Assembly (NCBI GenBank): GCA_033063855.1
Contig: CP093831.1
Coordinates: 13,392,001 to 13,456,000 of the forward strand
Origin: Smittia aterrima
Taxonomy: Eukaryota; Arthropoda; Insecta; Diptera; Chironomidae
Reading direction: 5' to 3'
Length of the DNA: 64,000 nucleotides
The position numbers and the translations under genes are program-made. Numbering within the stretch: the stretch's first letter is position 1; the number at the start of each line of letters is the position of its first letter. This document shows, one piece after another, positions 58,299 to 64,000 of the stretch. Below the pieces are notes generated by a model, which was given only the letters and a program-made list of their open reading frames with translations, did not search any database and was not told the origin of the DNA.

Positions 58299-61200
58299 TT
58301 AAATTGCTTTATTCAGCTGATCCATCGTCATTTCTTCAATCTGCTTATCGTCAATCAGCCGAAAATAGAAAAGGTGGTCCAAGCATTTGAGGCTGATGGA
58401 GCGCAGGGCGGGCAGACGAAGTAGGAGTTGTGCGAAGCGACCATCCTCCGCAGGATATTTTGTTCGGCAATACTCATCGAGACAAGCATAAATTCTGGCT
58501 CGGAGCAAGTCAATATCGGATCGGCACTCAAGAAGACGAACATCTGTTCATGGAAATAAGACAAAAAATTAGAAATTGTAATCCTAAGAATCTGATTTAA
58601 TCGGAATTCAAGGGAACTTCTCCTTGTGGCATTCTCGAGTCTTAGCTGCACTCACCTGGGTTAAAAACGATGATCGCTTTGAGACAAGCCAACTCAGTTT
58701 GATCGATGTCGAGTCGTTTTATCTTGAGACTTAGCTCGGACATGACGCGATCAAATATTTGCATAACACCAGCTTGGACGGCCATATTGCGGCCGAGCGT
58801 ATAGTTTGGTCCGAGGCACATCTGTTGCGGTTGCATTGTTCGTCGCTCGTATGTGCCGTCGGGATTCCGTCTATCGTTTTCAATATACTGTTGAATGAAT
58901 TTCGTTACTATTAGTTCATTTTTTTCTCGGAAGATCTTTTAGAATGTCGTAAAAATTTTAGGAATTTTTATAGATTCAAATGAAATTCATCAAGAATTCT
59001 TTGAATTTGAGAAGAAGCTTACCGGAACACTGAGATACGCGACGGATAATATCAGAACTTCGTTCCAGCTGTGTTTCAAGAGGAATCTTTGATCATTCGG
59101 TGTCAGCTTTAGAAACTGTGGAAGTCTTCGGGCAAAGTCGATGACTTGATACACCTGCTTGTTTACCATTGCACATATTGATGAGACGGCTCCCTGTTAA
59201 ATTAAAAGAGAAATTAGAACATTGCATAGAAGTTTCCCAAATGATTGAAACTTACCCTAAATTCGGGCGGCACCATCGTATTAGATCCCAAGACACGTAA
59301 ATATGGAATTGCATTGTCCCCGCACTTTAATTCGCTAAGTTGTTCGGCCTCAACGATGCGCTCTAATGTGAGATCACGAGCCGGTCCGTTGCCAATATAA
59401 GGTGATGATGATGAGTGATTCAGATCGTCATTCTAAGAAGAAAAGATTGGTGTAATGATTTGTTATAAGCGAAAGAAAAGATGTTCTCACTTTTTGTGCT
59501 TTGGAGCCCCGTTGTCGCTCTTCTTGCACTGCCTCTCGCTTCATTCCACAATTGAGACATTTCTGGTAACGACAGTACTGACATCGGTTCCTCTGCTTCT
59601 TGTCTATGACGCAATTCTTTTCTTCTCGGCACGCGTACGACAAGTCCTTTCTCACGGTTCGCTTGAAGAAGCCTTTGCAGCCCTCGCAACTGGAATAAAG
59701 GAAAGAAGTCGAGTTAATTAAATTCGAAGTCAATTATTTTTGCATTCGTTCGCCTATGACTAGACAAGAAACGACTACATTTGACAAATCCTATGACGAA
59801 TCAAAGCTAAATGCTTTTTTAAAAGTCGAAGAAACGAAGAAACGTGTTCGTTGTGACTGTGAGAATTAGAGGGCAACGTTCCGCGGCAACAAACAAGCAG
59901 AAAGCCGAAAAAAATAACTTGAAGCCAACAACGTCGCGCAAAACGTCAAAATACATTTATTTCTATTCGTTGAGTTGTCCTTGAAAATATTTCGTTTGTT
60001 GTTGAAGTGTTTCCAGCCGAACGTGTTGGAGAGAAAAAGCCGGAAGAATTCACGAGCGAAACATTTCTTATTCGCGCTTTTTAATAAGCCGCGCACAACA
60101 TCTTTCTGTTTACTTGTTTGCATAATGAGCTCATTCAATTTTCGGCGTGACGAGACACTTCAGGTGTGCCTGTCAATTAGTTGATTTCAATTCTCAAATA
60201 ATATTGAGGAAGCGTTCTTGTTTAGAAAGAATAAGAGACTTCCCGTTTATGTAGCTAATAATTTCTAAGTAGATTAGCGACTCTGGTGCTAACTCAGATG
60301 ACATTCAATAATTTCTATTTAATAATCATTCCTCAATGGAAGGAAATTGCGAGTCACTCAACTGTTGAACGATCCCCTTTTCAAATTCCACGATAAAATT
60401 CCGGACATAAGTGACCAGCTCGGGTACTTGAACTTTACCTATCAAACACATTTCCATAAAGAGCCGAAGTCTAGTTAATTTTAATGTGTTTATAAAAACT
60501 TTTCGTTTTTCGTAGTCTGTGTAAACACAAAGTGCCTTTAATTCTAATGCCGAAACACAAAAATAAGTGAAGCTCCAGCTAGGAGAGGTTTAACTACGTA
60601 ATGGAATTTAATGTAAGCGTTGTTGTCTTCTGTCAATTCCTTCAAGCATAAATTACTTTGCCAGCGTTGATCGCTTACGTCTCATCCCCTTTGGCAGTGA
60701 CAAAACAATTATTTTTCCTAATGCGAGGAAGGAAGGTAGAAAAACTAAAATTGTCACGAGAAGCCCACGACAAAAACGTCAAAATGCGATGCGAATGATT
60801 GCCGATGGAAAACATGTGACATTGTTGTCAAGAGCCGGAGGGAAACTTGTTTATTGAAAATCATCTAACAATTTGCTTCGAAGTAAAGAAAAGCTTCAGC
60901 GAAAATATTTCCATCGAATAGTTTACGTAATTTCGACGCCTAAAATGTAAATTTTCTTCAATATGTCACTGTGTTTGTTGCGAACTAGAGAGAGAAGTCG
61001 CTGAAGCAAATTAAGTTAGCATCTAGCAAATGACCGGGTGACTCCAATATATCAAGTCACAACCACTTCTCTATGTGTTTCTAAAAAGTGAGAAATCTTC
61101 TTCTATCTCGCTTGCGAATCAAATTAACTTCTGGTATATGAAGAAAGAATTGAGATCGTCATCATAAGTTGATCTTAATGGAGAAGGACTTTTGAACTTC

Positions 61201-62357
61201 AATTCGATACAGAAAAAAAAAACTTTATTTAATCGCAATTCAGATTCGTTCGGATCAAAAGTTCTCTTTCAAAAGCTGTTAAAGTTCTTTTGTAGTTTGA
61301 AACAATATTCAAGGTTAAATAGTTGTCGAGTCAGTGCGAGAGTGAGCGAGAGAGTTGCGCGAGGCATCGAGTGCGGTAGAGGCAATAAAATTCAATATTA
61401 TGGTTAAATCGAGCTCTAGCGATATGAAAAGTTGAGCAGAAGTGCATACGCGAAGCTAACTTGTGTTCGTCAGGCTCTCGTTACCGGTTTTTGTTGTTGC
61501 CTTCGTCACAATTCAAGTCCACGATTTGTTGTTATTTGTCTCTTATTTCAAATTACTTTTTATGTAATGCACGCGGCCGCGAATACTCCGGTTGCAAATG
61601 CAGTTGGAGATTATTCTCTCAACGTGCTGCAATTTGAAATATGAATTTGTTGCAGTGCACTCGCATTGTTTGAAAAGAATCTTCTTAGAAAGATTCATGA
61701 TCATCGATTTGTGCGAGCGGTGACATTTGATCGCATCGTTAGGCTTTGTCAGCAACGTCTCGTCTTACGATAATTTTGTTAAATGATGACAATGAAAGTT
61801 TTCATAGAGCGTTGCAAAACAAAAAGTTGCTTCCTTGAAAATATTTTCTTACCTGTAAACTCCATAATGTTTTCCACTTGCTCGATCGCCACAGATCGAA
61901 CAAAGATGTTTGGAGCCACTCAGCGGATGATTAGGTGGATACTGCTGTTGTTTTCCATTTGAGTTTCCATTACCCATGCCATGGTTAAGAGCAGGCGGCG
62001 TTGTCGTTGTGATAGGACCGCTAAGCGTCGACGACGACGAAGCATTTGACGGTGATGGTGATTGGAGTTTGATTTGTTGAAACGTGACTATCGTTCCGCT
62101 CCCACTGCCCAGCGAGCTTAGAGGACTACTCGGACCGTTGTTCATCGACTGGATTGGTGAGAAGGTGTTTGCAGCCGTTGACGGCGAGGGTGATGTATTA
62201 TGGTTGCTTAAACTAAGGTGATTAATGGTATTGCTACTGCTATTGTTATTATTATTTGTGTTGTTGTTGTTATTATTGCAATTTAGCAGCGAAATATCGG
62301 GCTTAAGATCTGGAGGTGATAATGGAGCCATGTGTTGGATTAATGCTGGATCGAGAC
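58299..62357 (-). CDS. usp: ultraspiracle (RXR-type nuclear receptor), first exon missing
   Basis: Six exons: 61853-62357, 59491-59689, 59256-59432, 59023-59193, 58656-58887 and 58299-58543, joined in frame to about 509 residues. The N-terminal A/B part is Pro-, Ser- and Asn-rich with a poly-Asn run. The DNA-binding domain starts PLSGSKHLCSICGDRASGKH and continues CEGCKGFFKRTVRKDLSYAC in the next exon; the RXR P-box CEGCKG and T-box EERQR are present. The ligand-binding domain runs from ERIVEAEQ to EEMTMDQLNKAI. Usp pairs with the ecdysone receptor to control moulting and metamorphosis genes. The first visible exon starts at phase 1, so an upstream coding exon exists, in 62358-64000 or beyond. 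The 2.16-kb intron after the first zinc module splits the two zinc fingers, as in other RXR genes. Confidence 0.93.
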
Positions 62358-64000
62358 CTGCAAACAAACAAACAAAAAAACGCAATTTGTAAATATAAAT
62401 TGAAACAGACTTTAGGATCAACTCGTGTGGGTTTTTTTTTGTGAAATAATCGACGATTTATTTCACTTGTCGATATGAAGCAGAGGAAAATAAATATTCA
62501 ATGTCAAAAAGAGGAGAACGAGAGCAAGAATAATCAGACGCACCATCCATAAAAGGATTTCTCCAGACACGGACTCTTAATTGAAAATATTCTTTCATCT
62601 TAATTGGGCTTATTAATAAATTCGCTTCAGGTGTTTCTAAAATTCGAGCGACGAGTCGACAGCCAAAATAATTAGCATTCCAGACGCGTCGACTTCTCTT
62701 ACCGCAGAATAGACAAATGACGATAATTTTGTGATAAACATGCTCGTTTAAGCTTCATTCACCATCCTCTCTACTGTTCGTAAATCCAAGCCGATGTCAT
62801 GAGCGAGAACAGTTTTTTGATAAATCGCAAACACAAATAGAAGTCGAAATAGAATAATAAAACAATAAACGCCTCGACTAAGTCTTCGCACAGAATAAAC
62901 TACATGACTTCTTATTCTTGTCGTGACTTGATATCAATCTGAATGGAGCGATGAAAATTTAATTTAGCTAATTATTTTCTTGCTAATTTGATGGTTTAAC
63001 TTTATTCATCCCTCGTCAACCCTCAAGATTGCGAACAAAAACGAAGTTTATCTTGAACTCTCTCAACTAGAGAGGTTTACTTTGTAAAGACAGCAGAGTT
63101 GAATCATTAACTAGAGATTAATAGTTTAAACCTTGATATTTCGAATCATAGTAATGTTCTCGTCTTGATGGAAACAAACTTTGTATTCCTTCTGAAATGA
63201 TCTCGGGTCACGCAACTCAGCAACAACGGATCGAAGAAGTTTTCTCAAACATTTTTCTGGTGAAAAAGTAGCAAAATAAGAATTTAGAACATCGCAGACG
63301 TTTTGAGAACAAAGCGACAACAGCACAGCAGCCGAAAGAAGAAGCAAATCGTATTCAAGCAACGAACAATGAAAACAGAAAATTTATTCATCATCAGAGC
63401 AACACGAAGACGAAGCTTCCAACGTCCGTTTTCAAGGAGAGAAACGTGTGCGGGCCACGGCCTTTCCCGAAGTCACCAGCCAAACGAAAATAAAACGTGA
63501 AACTCGAACATCTTTCGCCCGCAAAGATGTCCAATTCATTGTGCAACATTGTGTGAGCCGCGATCTGTCTGGAGAAATGTCAGCGGTAAAATATTCTTGT
63601 TTAATCCAAGCTTAAAGATTCTTTGCTTTTATCTCTCGCCATTCGAGATCCATAAATTTCTGTGGCAGATTTTTGAAATATTAAAGACACACGAAAACGG
63701 ATTCTTTAATCTCCCAATTCCGAATCTCCAGACGTGAGGGAATTTGTTGCTACAGTCGTCGCTTGTTTTCCCTCCGGGCCATTATCAAAAAATAATAAGA
63801 AAGTCGTCGAGTTCTTCTTCCTCAGCTTTGTGATCTTAATTTCACTTCCATCCCAAAGCCGCTCAAGTGCACAAGAAACTCAAATTCTTTCCCTGCCTGC
63901 TCTCATAAATCATCATGCAAGATGTTTCTTGCGATCAGAAGGAAATTCTGGCGAAAAACAAAAGAAGAATTTCATCGCAAAATAAAATTGTTTGTGACGC
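62358..64000. other. 5' region of ultraspiracle, first exon not found
   Basis: 1.64 kb to the window end. I looked for an ATG exon ending in a phase-1 GT donor on the minus strand and found none convincing; a GTAAGAG donor near 62700 follows short ATG frames of the wrong phase. The sequence may be intron, 5' untranslated region or promoter. Confidence 0.4.

Overview
This is eukaryotic nuclear DNA, and the gene content points to a fly of the lower Diptera (I would guess a midge, Chironomidae). It is AT-rich, introns are mostly 50-60 bases with GT..AG ends, and it carries an ultraspiracle gene, a CYP4-clan P450, a DUF1091 secreted-protein cluster and a commissureless-like gene. The species is inferred, not shown.

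Region 1 (about 1-24,300) is a tandem array on the minus strand of about a dozen copies of a small three-exon gene for a secreted DUF1091-type protein of 184 residues. Three copies read through cleanly (855-1524, 4202-4864, 23052-23711). The others carry frameshifts, stops, lost exons or insertions, or are chimeras of the last and first exon. The array is riddled with mobile DNA: a tRNA-derived SINE with a 9-base target duplication, a family of small TIR elements, a decayed Tc1/mariner copy inside one of them, a TIR element nested in a relative of itself, a BEL/Pao LTR element with a gag-protease ORF but no reverse transcriptase core, and a 1,965-base TA-flanked element that seems to carry two small convergent spliced genes.

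Region 2 (about 24,300-38,700) is quiet: long AT-rich spacers, one secreted Gly/Tyr/Gln-rich protein gene (28911-29641, first exon not found), a complete CYP4-clan cytochrome P450 (33345-35093) and a complete NHLRC2 homologue (36346-38641), all on the minus strand.

Region 3 (38,860-45,360, plus strand) holds two neighbouring genes of the same design: a short basic His/Cys/Arg-rich N-terminus, one membrane segment, then a Ser/Thr/Glu-rich mucin-like stretch built from tandem repeats (exactly 13 x 129 bases in the first, 4 x 135 bases in the second). All introns are phase 1, and two downstream cassette exons could replace the giant repeat exon in frame.

Region 4 (46,517-51,406, minus strand) is a compact run of three genes: a PRDM10-like PR-domain zinc-finger protein (1,005 residues in seven exons), a homologue of the RNMT-activating mini protein (cap methylation), and a secreted CULT-domain protein whose poly(A) signal overlaps the start codon of the RNMT-activator gene. 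Region 5 holds a single-pass membrane protein resembling commissureless (52761-53707, plus strand) and most of ultraspiracle (58299-62357, minus strand; its first exon is not seen). The ordinary genes show no obvious joint pathway; the DUF1091 array, the mucin pair and the CULT protein are the parts most worth following up.
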